NCBI GenBank assembly: GCA_025403435.1
Contig: CM046350.1
Location: 6,669,512-6,733,511, forward strand
Direction: 5' to 3'
DNA: 64,000 nucleotides
Origin: Artocarpus heterophyllus
Lineage: Eukaryota; Streptophyta; Magnoliopsida; Rosales; Moraceae
The notes beneath the pieces are model-generated. The model was not told the origin of the DNA. It saw only the letters and a list, made by a program, of their open reading frames with translations, and made no database searches. The translations under genes were made by a program, and so were the position numbers. This document shows positions 22,465 to 34,753 of this stretch, one piece after another. Each line of letters opens with the position of its first letter. The stretch's first letter is position 1.

Positions 22465-23117
22465 GCTCGCAACATATCCTCGAGAACCTGAATAACCCGC
22501 TCAGACTGCCCATCAGTCTGAGGATGAAACGCCGTACTGAAGTTCAAATCCGTACCCAAAGCCTCCTGAAAACTCCTCCAGTACTTAGCATTAAACATGG
22601 TGTCTCGATCAGAGGTGATGGACAAAGGAACTCCATGCAACCTCACAATGTTCTGCATATACAACTCCCCGAGAACCTTCCTAGAACACGTCGACCTAAA
22701 CGGAATGAAATGCGCCGATTTCGTCAATCTGTCGACCACAACCCAAACTGCATCGTGCCTCTACTCCGTCCTCAGCAATCCTATGAGGAAATCCATCGTC
22801 ACATGCTCCCATTTCCACCCTGGAATAGGAAGCGACTGAAGCTGACCTGCAGGCTTCTGATGCTCGACTTTCACCTGAAGACACGTCGAACACTTGGCCA
22901 CATATTTGTAAACATCTTTCTTCATGCCTCTCCACCAATACTGCCTCTTCAAATCACGATACATCTTGGTGCTCCCCGGATGAATAGCGAACTGAGACCT
23001 ATGGGCTTCGTCTAGAACGGCTTTCGTCACCTCAGCGATAACTGGAACTACAAGACGCTCCCGAAAGTACAACGATCCATCTGTATACACGCTCCATTCC
23101 TTGAACTGCTCCCCGTT
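22254..23117 (-). pseudogene. Integrase N-terminus and catalytic core (Ty3/gypsy)
   Basis: The upstream part (to about 22761) has a zinc-binding HHCC-type region (HRSQFAIHPG, then KCSTC) and the first catalytic Asp in TMDFLIGL. After a stop and frame change the core continues with VDRLTKSAHFIPF, the second Asp in ITSDRD and the third acidic residue in TDGQSERVIQ. Integrase would join element DNA to the host chromosome. The reading frame is split into three pieces, so this copy is inactive. Confidence 0.88.
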
Positions 23118-24660
23118 CTAAATCCGTGACCAAATCCCCTGCAAATGTCGATCCTGCCACTGACTTTGCTTCACCATCCGAACAAGAGCTGGAGTCGCTT
23201 CCACATGATACACCGAAACTCGATCACAGTCTTCATGATAACATAGCCGATACTCACTCACTGTAGCATCCCTGCTCCAGTCCTCAAAAATCAAACAAGC
23301 GAGAATCCCTGAAGACTTCCTGCTAAGCGCATCCGCGACCACATTAGCTTTCCCGGGATGATACTGCAACGCAAAATCATAATCCTCCATATACTCGATC
23401 CACCTACACTGCCTCAAGTTAAGATCCCTCTGAGTGAACAGATACCTCAAACTCTTGTGATCGGAGAAGACCTGAAACGATGCTCCATATAAGTAACACC
23501 TCCAAATCTTCAGCGCGTAGATCACCGCCGCAAGCTCTAAATCGTGAGTAGGATAATTCCGCTCATGAGGTCGTAGCTGTCTCGATCCGTACGCAACTAC
23601 ACGTCCATGCTGCATCAACACGCATCCAAGTCCGCGCCCTGAAGCATCCGCATAAACCTCATACGGCTCGTCACTGCTAGGAATAACCAACACTGGAGCT
23701 GAAGTCAACCGATTCTTCAATTCCTGAAAAGCAAGCTCACAATCTTCATCCCACTCAAACCTGACATTTTTCTTGATCAATCTCGTCAATGGAGCTGCAA
23801 TCTTCGAAAAATCCTTTACAAATTTCCTGTAATATCCAGCAAGACCTAAGAAGCTGCGAATCTCCGCTACATTCCTTGGTCGTTCCCATTCCAATATAGC
23901 TTCAATCTTGGACGGATCCACAGAAATACCATGCTCCAAGATGACATGACCCAGAAACTTGACCTCAGTCAACCAGAACTCACACTTTTCCCTCTTAGCA
24001 TACAACTGGTGCTCCCGCAGAGTCTGAAGCACGATCCGAAGATGCTGCTCATGCTCCTCCCAAGTCCTAGAATACACAAGAATATCATCGATGAACACGA
24101 TCACGAACTGATCCAGATACGGCCTAAATATCCTGTTCATCAAATCCATAAAAGCTGCCGGAGCATTCGTCAACCCAAAAGACATAACCAGAAACTCAAA
24201 GTGCCCATACCGAGTCCTAAAAGCTGTCTTAGGAATATCCTCTTCCTTGATCCTGAGCTGATGATAACCTGACCGCAAATTAATCTTTGAGAAGTACCGC
24301 GAACCTCCCAACTGATCAAACAATTCATCAATCCTAGGCAAGGGATACTTGTTCTTCACCGTGACACGATTCAGCTGCCGATAATCCACACATAACCTAA
24401 GAGTCCCATCGTGCTTCTTAGCAAACAAAACCGGTGCTCCCCACGGAGATGTGCTATTCCGAATATATCCTTTATCAGCAAGCTCCTGAAGTTGCTTCCT
24501 TAATTCCTTCATTTCTGCCGGTGCCATCCGATAAGGTGCCATCCGATAAGGTGCCATAGAAATCGGTGATGTCCCTGGAAACAACTCAATACCAAACTCA
24601 ATCTCCCGATGCGGTGGTAATCCTGGTAACTCGTCGGGGAAGACATCCTAGAACTCATCA
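23118..24660 (-). pseudogene. Reverse transcriptase and RNase H (Ty3/gypsy)
   Basis: This open stretch of almost 490 codons spans RT and RNase H. Visible landmarks are [28 protein letters not shown], the active-site [29 protein letters not shown] and the RNase H segments [13 protein letters not shown] and [11 protein letters not shown]. The motif-A catalytic Asp, usually in KIDLRSGYHQ, is Asn here ([10 protein letters not shown], codon AAT near 24291), so polymerase activity should be lost even though the frame is open. A 15-bp tandem duplication near 24530-24556 repeats APYRM. A TAG just upstream (about 24647) separates it from the protease. Confidence 0.92.
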
Positions 24661-25391
24661 ACCACCGAAATCGCTACACTGCCACTCGAAACATAGAGCT
24701 CACAATCCAGGTTGGCAAGAAAAGCACAACAACCTAGATTCCTCCGCCCTCCTAGACACGACTTCATGAGACGCTCACTCATTAACCAATCACCACCACC
24801 CTGGTAAGTGATCACCGTCCCTCTATCAGACACTAGGGTCACTTTTCTAAGTTGGCAGTCCACGACTGCACTATACCTGGACAACCAGTCCATCCCTAGA
24901 ATCACATCATTGGAACTCATGGGGAGTATAATCAAATCACTTTTCAAAATCTCATCCCCAATCATTATTTTACAGGACTTACACATACAATTTACACACA
25001 CCCGCCCCAAGGGAGAAGTTATGACTAGGGGTTCATTAAATTCTTCTATCTCTAATCCCAAGGCATGTACAAAAGAACTCAAAATGAGAGAATGAGAGGC
25101 ACCGGTATCGAACAAAACACGAGCTAAAGATCTAGAAACCAAGATCATACCATCGATAACCGCGTTGCCAGTCTGAAAATCTGACCCTCCAGATGTCATT
25201 GCATGAACCTGCACTGGCGCCTTCCCTTTTCCTCTACCGACATTGCTGGGTCCTGGATTACTCGGCCGATGCTGCTGAGATGGAGACGACTGCACACTAC
25301 TTGTACTCGGCGCTCGATACTGAGGAACACTGCGCTGAAAATGCTACGGCTGCTGCCCCCGTGCCGGATATGAGAATTGCTGAGGAGAGAA
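24661..25391 (-). pseudogene. Aspartic protease (Ty3/gypsy)
   Basis: The catalytic triad motif appears as FDTGASHSLI, followed by the ILGMDWLS motif typical of gypsy proteases. The protease would cut the polyprotein. The frame is separated from gag and from RT by stops, for example near 25346. A proline/glutamine/serine-rich linker joins it to gag. Confidence 0.85.
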
Positions 25392-26358
25392 CTACGGATA
25401 CTGCAACTGCGGGTACTGCGGAGGCGGAGGTAGGGTCTGAGGCTGAGGCTGAGACGAACGACTGGCATCCTCCCCGGTCTGAGATCCAAGACGAGCACTC
25501 TTGATCGGGAAATTCCTCTTGATGTGTCCGGGCTGCTGACAGAAATGACAATGAAAGCTGTAGGGATTGCTGCGCCCGCTGCCAGAAGAACTGCTGCTGC
25601 CACTGGTCGCACCGCCTTGCTTGCCTTTCCCCGGAGCTGGACGACTACTGGTGCTCTTCCTGCCACTCCTCTGCGGTCCTCCTGAAGCCTTGGCTCGGTC
25701 CTCACAATACTGCACATAATCATTCTCCACGGAGATCGCCGACGACACAAGCTCTCTGAAACTCCTAAGCCGTAGAGCAACCAACTGCCGCCGAATAGGA
25801 GCCTTGAGTCCTTCCTGAAACTTAATACACTTTTCACGCTCCGATGCCACCGCTGATGGAGCAAACCTAGCTAACTCATTAAACTTTGCCTTATACTCCC
25901 GGACTGACATATCACCCTGCTGCAATCTGTAGAACTCAGCTGCCTTATAATCTCTATACCCCTGCGAAAAATATCGATCATAGAACAACTCCTCGAACTT
26001 ATCCCAACTGATATCGCCACCGCGCTCCAGACGCTTAGTCTGTTTCCACCAGGTGTTAGCGCCACCCTCAAGCTTATACGCAGCAAACTCCACACGATAC
26101 TCCTCAGGCACACCAAGAGTATCCAAATGCTTCAAAATCGAATCCAGCCAATACTCTGCCAACTACGGATCCCCATTGCCATCAAAGTCAGAATAGACGC
26201 CCGCCAAAATTCCTTAAAGAACGCATGCCGACTACCAACACTAGAGTCCTCTGGTCTAGCCCTGGCTGCCATCTGCCGGAAAGCCGCAACATAGACCTCA
26301 TCATGCTCTCATCATTTCCGAACTCTGCGTCAGCTGTCGAACGACGTCTAGGTGCCAT
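25392..26358 (-). pseudogene. Gag (Ty3/gypsy)
   Basis: The probable start is the ATG at 26358 (MAPRRRS). Frameshifts and a TAG near 26163 interrupt the first part. The remainder (26162 down) keeps the typical retrotransposon gag core: WWKQTKRL, WDKFEELFYDRYF, LQQGDMSVREY. Near the C-terminus the zinc knuckle reads CHFCQQPGHIKRNF: the fourth zinc ligand Cys has become Phe. Gag would form the particle that holds element RNA. Confidence 0.88.
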
Positions 26359-26445
26359 TCTCTCACTTCTGAAAACAAAATTTGGACTGTCAGAGGTATT
26401 TCATTGTCAACCTATGTGTGCACAATTCCCAAGGTTCATAACCTT

Positions 26446-26459
26446 GAGCTCTGATACCA
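26446..26459 (-). other. Primer binding site (initiator tRNA-Met) of the Ty3/gypsy element
   Basis: Minus-strand TGGTATCAGAGCTC lies three bases inside the 5' LTR, complementary to the tRNA-iMet 3' end. Confidence 0.9.
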
Positions 26460-26462
26460 TTT

Positions 26463-27903
26463 TGTCACGCCCGGAGTACGGGAGGTAACGTGGCGGTTTA
26501 TTTAAATCAATTAAATAAGAATTTAATTAAAACCAATGGTTTTTGAGAATCAATTATGTGAGAAATAAGAAGATTTCAACCACATTTTATAAAAGGATTT
26601 ATAAATATTAAGCAAATAATAAAAAATTAATAAAGAACTGCGAGTATGGGTTCCACAACCCACAACTTGTGCACACACATGGTACTGACAATATCATAAA
26701 TACAGTCACAGCCCAAATGCAATAAAGTTAAGTCTTACATGCCTTGATTAAATAATACAAAAAATAAATCAATCCTCCTATTGCTCCTGAGTTCGGTCCG
26801 AAGAATCCTCTCCAAACCTAAATGGGAAACCACCTAGAGGGGGAAATTTAAAACAAATAAAACTGTGAGCGAAAGGCTCAGTAGGACTATGTTTTATATA
26901 AAATAATTTCATTTGAAGAAACATTTCATTGACAGGAGCGCTCCAAAGACACCTTAAATAAATAAATGAATAAAATAAATAAATAATTTGAGTAGAACGT
27001 TCCTGACTCAGAATAGTCTACTCGCATAATTAGAAATATCTATTTTTCTTTTTCCTAGGCAAACCATGATATCACCACCGTAGTGGCCTAGCTGGGTTTC
27101 GGGACCTGCCCCCAAGGTCGATCGCTACACGACCCGATCTCTGATATGGCATCATGCCTATGTGTTTATTATCATTATCATTCAAAACCTAATTACCCAG
27201 TGTTGTCAATTACATTCATTATGAAATTCATTTCAGATCACGGTATATTAAAATATAACCGATAAATTCATTTTCAAACAACCGTTGAAAACATTTTGAT
27301 AGAAATCCTTTTCAAAGCCAAATCATTTCAAAACCAGGCTACCAAAGAAATAGGGTAGAAGTCCTACCTCAATACTCGTGCCGGTGCCCCACACTGTAAT
27401 CCCGGTCCGCTATACGTTAGCTCCACAGAACCACGAACGATCCTAGATACAAACTAAGTCGATCAATATCTAGTTCGAGACTTTCCATGTTACTAAATCA
27501 TTTCATGATGTCCTAGTGTGCCATTTGTATCTTTAAAATCATTCTATAAGGTTAGGATTTAAATCAGGGTTCAAAACAGTGAAAACGGGTAAAAATCACA
27601 AAATTTCCCATGTCTCGGTCGGCCTGCCGGAAGCAAAGTTCGATCGGCGGAACAATTTCCAGGTTCGGCCTGCCGGACTGAAGAACACCGGCCTGCCGTC
27701 CCTGCCGAACACGTTCGGCCTGCGAACTGGGAAAACCTAGAAATTCCAGCCACGGGTTTCGATTTCCCCAAAACCCAAATTTGATTCTAACCTGTTTTTC
27801 TCAAATCCCAAGCAGAAAACATTCATAGATGATAGAAAAACATATTTAGACACTTTAAAACTCATTTAAACAAGATTCAAACACAAAAATTCAAAATCCA
27901 AAA
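26463..27903 (-). repeat. 5' LTR of the Ty3/gypsy element (incomplete)
   Basis: It matches the left LTR from its TGTCACGCCC edge for about 1.44 kb, with many small differences and deletions, then is lost in the assembly gap. About 0.7-0.9 kb of LTR is missing. Confidence 0.9.
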
Positions 27904-28003
27904 NNNNNNNNNNNNNNNNNNNNNNNNNNNNNNNNNNNNNNNNNNNNNNNNNNNNNNNNNNNNNNNNNNNNNNNNNNNNNNNNNNNNNNNNNNNNNNNNN
28001 NNN
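27904..28003. other. Assembly gap (100 N)
   Basis: Exactly 100 unknown bases, the usual placeholder for a gap of unknown length. It lies between the truncated LTR and receptor-kinase copy A, whose 5' half is missing. Confidence 1.
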
Positions 28004-28110
28004 AATCAGAGGTACTCTGCATATACATCACACATTTTCACATAGAATTATTGAGCCTATCTGTCCATACAAATTTAAGAAAGATCATCTCATGTCACTT
28101 TGAATTACAG

Positions 28111-29407
28111 GTTAAACTTCTTCTGAGAGTTCATCATGCACACTTGACTAGCCTCGTTGGATATTGCAATGAAGTAAACAACAAGGCGCTTATTTATGAG
28201 TATATGGCCAATGGAGATTTAGACTCACATCTATCAGGTTTGGTTTTTATGTCTAGATCTTATTAGCTAGCTGCTAGCTGGTGTTAAGTATTTTTCAATC
28301 CACATTTTTCCTTTCAATCACTGTTGGAAAAATAAGAAATTAAGCCCGAAAGGCTAACTTTTTTTTAAACCCTTTTTTTCCTTTTTTGATTGTAGTGTGA
28401 CGAGAATGCAAATGTCTTGAGCTGGGAAGGGAGACTTCAAATAGCAGTAGATGCAGCTCAAGGTAGCAACATGATCACTTGAGAACCTTTTTTTTTTTTT
28501 TCTTATTGTTATTATTGTTTTTACTTTGAAAGAAGGAGTGAATTGTGGAGAAACTTCAAAATATAGGATTGGAATACCTGCACAGCGGCTGTAAGCCATC
28601 AATAATTCATAGAGATGTGAAAACAACCAAATATCTTGTTAAATGAACGTTTCCAAGCCAAGATTGCTGATTTTGGCCTATCGAAAGTGTTCCCTCCTGA
28701 TGAGGACGCCACTCATGTGATCACAAGAGTTGCTGGTACCGCGGTTACCTTGACCCCGAGTAAGTTCATTAGCTAATTTTTATTTTGTGCGTTATATATC
28801 TTCAAAAGTAAAACTTAGACAACATAAATGATATTGTTAGGTTAGACGTAATAATCACACTAATTCAAAATTTTAAGTACATCTGAAATTAAGAGGAAAA
28901 GATGAAATTGCAAGACACAAACATCAACCAGATAAGCAAGAAAAATTGTGGTCAGTTTTATAAAGCATCTATTGCAATAGGAAGAATATTACTAAAACAA
29001 AAGGGATAACTAACATTTAGTAATTGTATGATCTGTTTTGGCAGGTACACCACAACAAGCAGGCTAACAGAGAAAAGTGATGTTTTCAGCTTTGGCGTTG
29101 TTCTCTTGGAGATAATAACAGGACGGCCTGCCATAAGTAGAACCCAGGACAGGATTCACATAATCCAATGGGTCGAATCCATGCTTGCTAATGGAGATAT
29201 TAAAGCATAGTTGAACCAAGGTTAAATGCAGATTTTGAGGCCAACTCTGCTTGGAAAGCAGTTGAGTTAGCAATGGCATGTGTATCTCGATCATCTGCTA
29301 AAAGGCCAAACATGAGTCAGGTCGTGAATGAACTAAAGGATTGTTTGGAAGTCGAAGTAGGTAAGAGGAATAATAGTCGCATGACTCAGTCAACACAGAC
29401 TCGATAG
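28111..29407 (+). pseudogene. Receptor-like kinase copy A: kinase-domain remnant (malectin-like LRR-I type)
   Basis: Only the late kinase exons remain. Exon pieces are 28111-28237 (LTSLVGYCNE, ALIYEYMANGDLDSHL), 28396-28462, 28567-28759 ([20 protein letters not shown], then DFGLSK) and 29045-29407 ([28 protein letters not shown]). The HRD and DFG motifs are readable, so the ancestor was an active Ser/Thr kinase. Lesions: one extra A after HRDVKTT near 28630; one lost G in the GTAGYLDPE segment near 28742; one lost A after GDIK near 29203; and a stop right after the splice acceptor at 28396. The ectodomain and Gly-loop exons are not seen and may be in the gap. It is the first of five same-strand relatives. 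The call is a pseudogene. Confidence 0.9.
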
Positions 29408-30940
29408 GACTTGTATCTATGAATGTGACAACCGAACTCGGTCCCTTGGCAAGGTAGCCTGTTGTCCCAGCAAATATGGTGTACTGAGAAATTTCTTTTC
29501 ATTTTGATATTTCATCTTCTTGTATTTCTTCTTTGTATGGCGCTTAATGATGTATGTGTTTGCTTTAACATGTTCTACAGTTGGTATCCCTCTCGTGATA
29601 TCATAATAATCAACGTTCTCTCTTTCAAATTTCGAGATATAAAGAACATTATATTGAGTATATGTTGATTGTTTACTTTTTCATAAAAATTTTGCTCTTT
29701 AATAGATTCTAATCATAACAAAAATGCTAATTACTTATGGAATTCTGCAATTTATTGGTTTGATCTTCAATGATTATGCCAATTTCTAATATTTATCCAG
29801 GTCTATTCTTGAAAATCCGCACTATTTTTCTTCTTAACAAGATGGTTTAGATGTATATGTAGTACTCAACCATTCCTCTCTTTGGAGCTCAATGTGCGTA
29901 TGCATGTGAGACGACCATATATATATGGGACTTGAAATTGGGACTAGAAATTCATTCTTCATATATCTCGAAAACAAAACTTAAATTATAAGGTAAAGAA
30001 TCGCCAGTCTGGAAAGGGAAGGTTTAAAATCTCAAATAAAGGGAAAAATTATATATATTTTGAATATGCTCTTGATTTTCTGAGCCGATTGATGAATATA
30101 CTCAAATCTATTGTTTTCTTTGCGACGAAAAGTTGAGATCAGTTAAAAAAAAGAAGAAGAGAGAAACACTTGAAATTAAATCGCGTTCATCTGTTAGCTA
30201 GTGAAAAAGATTGATATGCCTTTACTAAGGGGAACACCCATCCCATTCCACCCCCATTTACTTCGTTTATGGTAGAAATTTAGGAGCCAACTAATGAAAT
30301 AGAAAGATCTTGAACTCGTTTCTACTCAATTTTATGGAAAAAAAGAGTGAAGACATATAGCACAATCTTACAAGTCATGTTAAATATAGTATAAAAATTT
30401 TAAAAGATTCTGTAAATAGAAAAAATAAAAATCATTATAGTAATTACCAGATAACTTTTCAACATTATAAAATGTGAAAATCATAGTAGTAATTACGAAA
30501 TTTTGTTATTCCTAAAGTATTTTAAAAAATTGTTCTATTTCAAACTCCTATACATATGCTATGTAGTGTAATTTTTATTACCAGGAAAAAAGGATCTACT
30601 CACAAGATGGGCCTAGTTTCGCTCCCACCAGATCATAGCCCAAAGTTGCATGGTCTATTAATTAGGTAAGGACCTCAAATTAGTGCGGTCGTAAAGTATC
30701 AAACGTTGAATCCATCTTGATCGAAGAAGGAAAAGAAAAAAGAAGAAGAAGAAGAAGACATTCTATGGGTGGTTACTGATGCCATTCTTGGCATAGAAAC
30801 TTTGAATATTTTTATTTGAAAAATATAGAGGCCCTTATGATTACATAAGAGTCATTATTTTTAGATATAGAGGTAAATGGCTTTTTTTTTAAGTATTTTT
30901 AAAATAAAATAACTGTAATTTTTTAAAATTAGGCAAATTG
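29408..30940. other. Intergenic AT-rich stretch
   Basis: No gene is seen between kinase copies A and B here. A short (GAA)n run lies near 30735-30758. The first 300 bp may include the 3' UTR of copy A. Confidence 0.45.
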
Positions 30941-30944
30941 TTGA

Positions 30945-31310
30945 TTATTAATGATAAACTTGAGTTTATCGAGTTTAACATTAGTAAACTCAAAAAGCTT
31001 ATCAGTTTATCACTGATAAACTCAAACTCGTCGAGTTTATCAGTAATAAATTTGAATTTATCAAGTTTAACACTGATAAACTAGAGAAATTTCTCATTTA
31101 ACTCAATTTGTCATTGATAAAACGGTTGTTTACCTAAATCTAAAAAGTTATAGTCATTTCTTTTATATAGGCTATAAGAAAGGCTAAGTTTATCGGTGAT
31201 AAACTTGAGAGTTTCTCATTTAACTCAGTTTATCACTTAAAAAACGACTATTTACCTAAATCTAAAAAGTTATAGTCATTTTTTTTATATAGGCTATAAA
31301 AAAGGTCATT
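30945..31310. repeat. Palindrome-rich repeat island (GTTTATCACTGATAAAC type)
   Basis: Multiple copies of the self-complementary phrase GTTTATCACTGATAAAC and variants fill 30945-31080. After them a unit of about 82 bp (31101-31185) is repeated at 31223-31307; it includes CCTAAATCTAAAAAGTTATA and ATATAGGCTATAA. It is non-coding. Confidence 0.75.
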
Positions 31311-32830
31311 CAACCTAATTTTTCTTATTATTTTAAGTTGGAGCACGGAAAACTCAGCTCTTTATAGATATGCTATCCGAAAAAAACAGGCTAACGACTT
31401 GCAACTCATAAATATGGACGACTTCTGCGTAAGTCTTCTTTATGTACTTATCCTCTAAGCACGTTCTATGTAAACAATAAAGAAAATGGCAGGATTTATA
31501 GTTGCTTACAACTGTTATCTGACTTGCAGGAAATATTGACCGTGAACTTATTTGGTCCAATATTCCAGCGGTTTTCTTTAGTAACTGAGGTTAAGAACAT
31601 AATTATTAATACATCTACTGCAACTATCGAAGGAGCTAAAATGAAGGCCTCTTGCAAGTAAATTACAAGCACTTTTCGGGATTAAGGTAAAGATCAACTA
31701 TGGTCTTCTAGTCATGATCATGCATTTTAAACAATTCATTAGAAGCCGGTTTTTTATCATTAATCCGTGCAAAACTTGTTTTAAGTCAGAAATGATTTGG
31801 TATTATGATTACCCTTTCATAATTGAAAATCTTGCACTTGCTAGAATGACAAGGAATAATTGGAGTAAAGAGAAAACAAAGTTGGATTCTGAGTTGCTAA
31901 AAGGGGAAACATGTTGCTGCTGAATTGCTCTCAAGCACACGGAAACATCAAGCGCTCTGAGAATATGGCGCAAATGGCATGTGTTGACTTTAAGGGCAGA
32001 AAACTCCATACTAGATCTCTATCAACTTAATCAACTCAAAAAAATTGACAATAAATTAAGAGCCGCCCGTTTGGAACATTTGTTCGAACTAGAGGTTGGA
32101 AAATAAAAACGCTATAGCAATTCAAGTTTTTAAGAAAAGAAAAATCATAGAGAACTGATTTGAACTAAAATGTTTTGATTCAAACCTATGTTTCAGAATG
32201 GGCTCTAAATTTTCTATTCTAGAATGCACGTAACTACGTAATTGGTCAATTCGAAACTATAGTATTAACCTGAATGATCGCAAGCCCTGCAACTGTTTCT
32301 TCTATTTATATCTTAGAAAAGGAAAACATAGCCCATTAAGGATATTCATAATGAAATTTTTGTGCTTTACGAAGGTCAATTAACCAATTGTGTAAGCTCA
32401 ACCTTTGAGATTTAGGAGTACTAGTACTTGTGGAATATTAGTAGTTACAAATTTAGTCTTGGACCCGCATTATATGTTAAAAGTTTAGACGCGTTGAATT
32501 AGACACACAAGTGGCAAATTGCTTATTAGGGGAAAGGAAAAAAATAAAATTAAAATTCCTTCAAGTGGTGGATTGATAATCTATTACTTTGCAAGAGAAT
32601 CTCTGCGCAGGCAAGACAACTTGACCACGTATTTAATACGCTTACTTTATTTTATTTTTTATTTTTATATTTTTTAGGGGATTTATTTATTTTTTATACC
32701 AAAATATAATGCTGTTTTTAAATTACGTATATATAAAGTGTCTGCATTACAAGAGGCTAAAAGTATAATGAGTTAGCAATGAGTTTGTCGCTAATTACTT
32801 AATTAGACGCCTAAGTACATTACGATAGTA
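31311..32830. other. Intergenic stretch without a recognised gene
   Basis: Small ORFs (for example 31714-31923) have no recognisable domain. The segment near 31560-32010 is less AT-rich and could be an old gene fragment, but I cannot identify it. Confidence 0.4.
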
Positions 32831-33192
32831 ATGGACATGTTCACTGCTTTCTTCTTCGCAAAACTATTTGCTTGTTTTAGCTCCTGTGCTTGTCCATGCA
32901 CAGAATCAATTAGGCATGTGATTTTCACTATTTCTCCGAAATATTAACGAAGGATCATATAGAAAAATGAACTTTTTAATGCTAAAAAGTAAAGAACATA
33001 ATCTTTGGAAATTAAAGTTGTTTAAATACAACTATGTTCAAGTTAATAGGGAAAAAAAGGTTTAACTTATGCATTTGAGAAGCAAGAAAAAGAACAATTC
33101 AATAACACCCCATTAAGAAAATAAAGGGAAATTTTTTTTTAAAAAAAAACAACTTCTCATCAAGTAACACTTGATGAGTACTAGTAAAGCAT

Positions 33193-33917
33193 AGAGATGC
33201 AAGAACGAGCTGGCCCAGCCTGGCCCGGCCCATCCTCCTTTGCATGGGCCGGGTTGATCCAACCCATGAATTTTGTAGGCTGGGCTAGGCTGGCCCATAT
33301 TAGAATTACCTCGGCCCAACACATACCACGGGCCAATTTTACATAGGCCAGGCCGGGCCGGACCGTAGGTCTTGAATGGGCTGGCCCATTTGAGCCCATC
33401 TATAAGTTAGAATGGGTAAGCCCATTTTGGCCCATCGTGAGTTTAGATGGGTTAGCCCATCTAAGCAATTAATTTTTATTTTTTATTTTAAATTTTTAAA
33501 TAAGTTAATAAATATAACAGTTTGAATAGTCAATAAAATATAAAAATGGATATTTTATTTAGAATTACCTCATTAAAAACTTTTCTAAAGAAAATCTAGT
33601 GGGACAAAATCTTGATAAGGAAAAAAAAGTATAATCAGAATAATTATACATAAGATGTTTACAAAATTACTAAAAAACACAATACAACAAAAAAAACATT
33701 ATAAATGAAATTGGTCCACAATGAGCCTTCAGTGGGCTGGCCTATTGTGGGCCTATATGGGTCTTACATGAGCCGAGATGGGTCAGTCTATCATGATTTT
33801 TCACAGGCCAATATATGTTGGCCCAGCCCATCAATATTTATGGGCCGAGCTGTGCCTTGAATAATGATAGACCGTGCCGGCCCGGCCCAGCTCATCACTA
33901 TATCAGGACGAGCATAT
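33193..33917. mobile_element. GGCCCA-rich insertion with 12-bp direct repeats
   Basis: A 725-bp segment in intron 1 of copy B is flanked by exact 12-bp direct repeats, CTAGTAAAGCAT, at 33181-33192 and 33918-33929. Both ends are dense in GGCCCA/TGGGCC and form partial inverted repeats (GAGCTGGCCCAGCCTGG on the left; CCCGGCCCAGCTC on the right). The middle is AT-rich and non-coding. A Mutator-like non-autonomous element is the best guess. The family is not certain. Confidence 0.7.
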
Positions 33918-33956
33918 CTAGTAAAGCATTTTTAGTTTGTCAAGTTAACCGAGATA

Positions 33957-33992
33957 TATACATGTTCAAAGATATATACATGTTCAAAGACT
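33957..33992. repeat. Short tandem duplication
   Basis: The 18-bp phrase GATATATACATGTTCAAA occurs twice back to back. Confidence 0.85.
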
Positions 33993-34753
33993 ACATTTGA
34001 AAGTACTCTTTGATGACCATTGTATGTATAGTAATAAAATTATTGACGTCAATTTTGTTAACTAGAGCTTCATCATCATATTTTTCAATTGTTCTTTTTT
34101 ACATTTGTATGATTCTCATTTGTTTTAAAAATTAAAAATCTGCAACACCAATAAGTATCGCTATTTTGGATGTTGTTTACCTTTTGTCTCAGGCTTTATT
34201 AGCCTAGACTGCGGACTGCCCAGAAACGAAAGCTACTCAGAGCCTTCGACTACAGGAATAAATTACTTTTCAGACCCGCCCTTCATCAAAACCGGCGTAA
34301 GTTACAACATAGCAGCCCAATACAAAGGCAAGTTTCAACAACAGCTATCACATCTCAGAAGCTTCCCTGAAGGAATTCGGAACTGCTACAGAATAAATGT
34401 CACAAGAGAAACCAAGTACTTGATCAGAGCGACGTTTCTCCACGGAAACTACGACGGTCAAAATACTGTCCCTCAATTTGATCTGCATTTAGGAGGCAAT
34501 TATTGGGATACAGTGGGATTCTATGACGTATCCCATCGTACTATAAAGGAGATCATACATGTTTCCTTACAAGGCCATTCCGCATCTGTCTGGTCAACAC
34601 CGGCTCATGGACACCATCTATTTCAGCGTTGGAATTGAGGACTTTGGAGGATGTCATTTACAGGGTTCCATCTGGGTCATTGAAATTATGTCAGCGTTTG
34701 GATATGGGATCATCTGAAAACACATACAGGTGAGTCATCTTTTCGTTTTTGGA

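Larger units (their letters stand above)
19408..27903 (-). mobile_element. Decayed Ty3/gypsy chromovirus (Tekay/Del-like), right LTR cut by assembly gap
   Basis: The left LTR (19408-21706) starts TGTCACGCCCC and ends GGGGCATTACA. The right LTR starts at 26463 and runs into the 100-N gap. The element reads on the minus strand: a primer site for initiator tRNA-Met lies at 26446-26459 and a polypurine tract at 21707-21724. Gag, protease, RT-RNase H, integrase and a C-terminal chromodomain-like segment occur in that order, the Ty3/gypsy order. The reading frame is broken by several stops and frameshifts, and key residues are lost in gag and RT, so this copy is not autonomous. The LTRs differ by many small changes and by a duplication of about 146 bp, so it is clearly older than the element at 1449-9644. 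The target duplication cannot be checked because of the gap. Confidence 0.93.

Noticed and set aside
22335..23015. A 226-codon plus-strand ORF
   Set aside because: It is antisense to the integrase of the Ty3/gypsy element and has no domain.
33113..33399. Gly/Pro-rich ORFs
   Set aside because: They are translations of the GGCCCA repeats.
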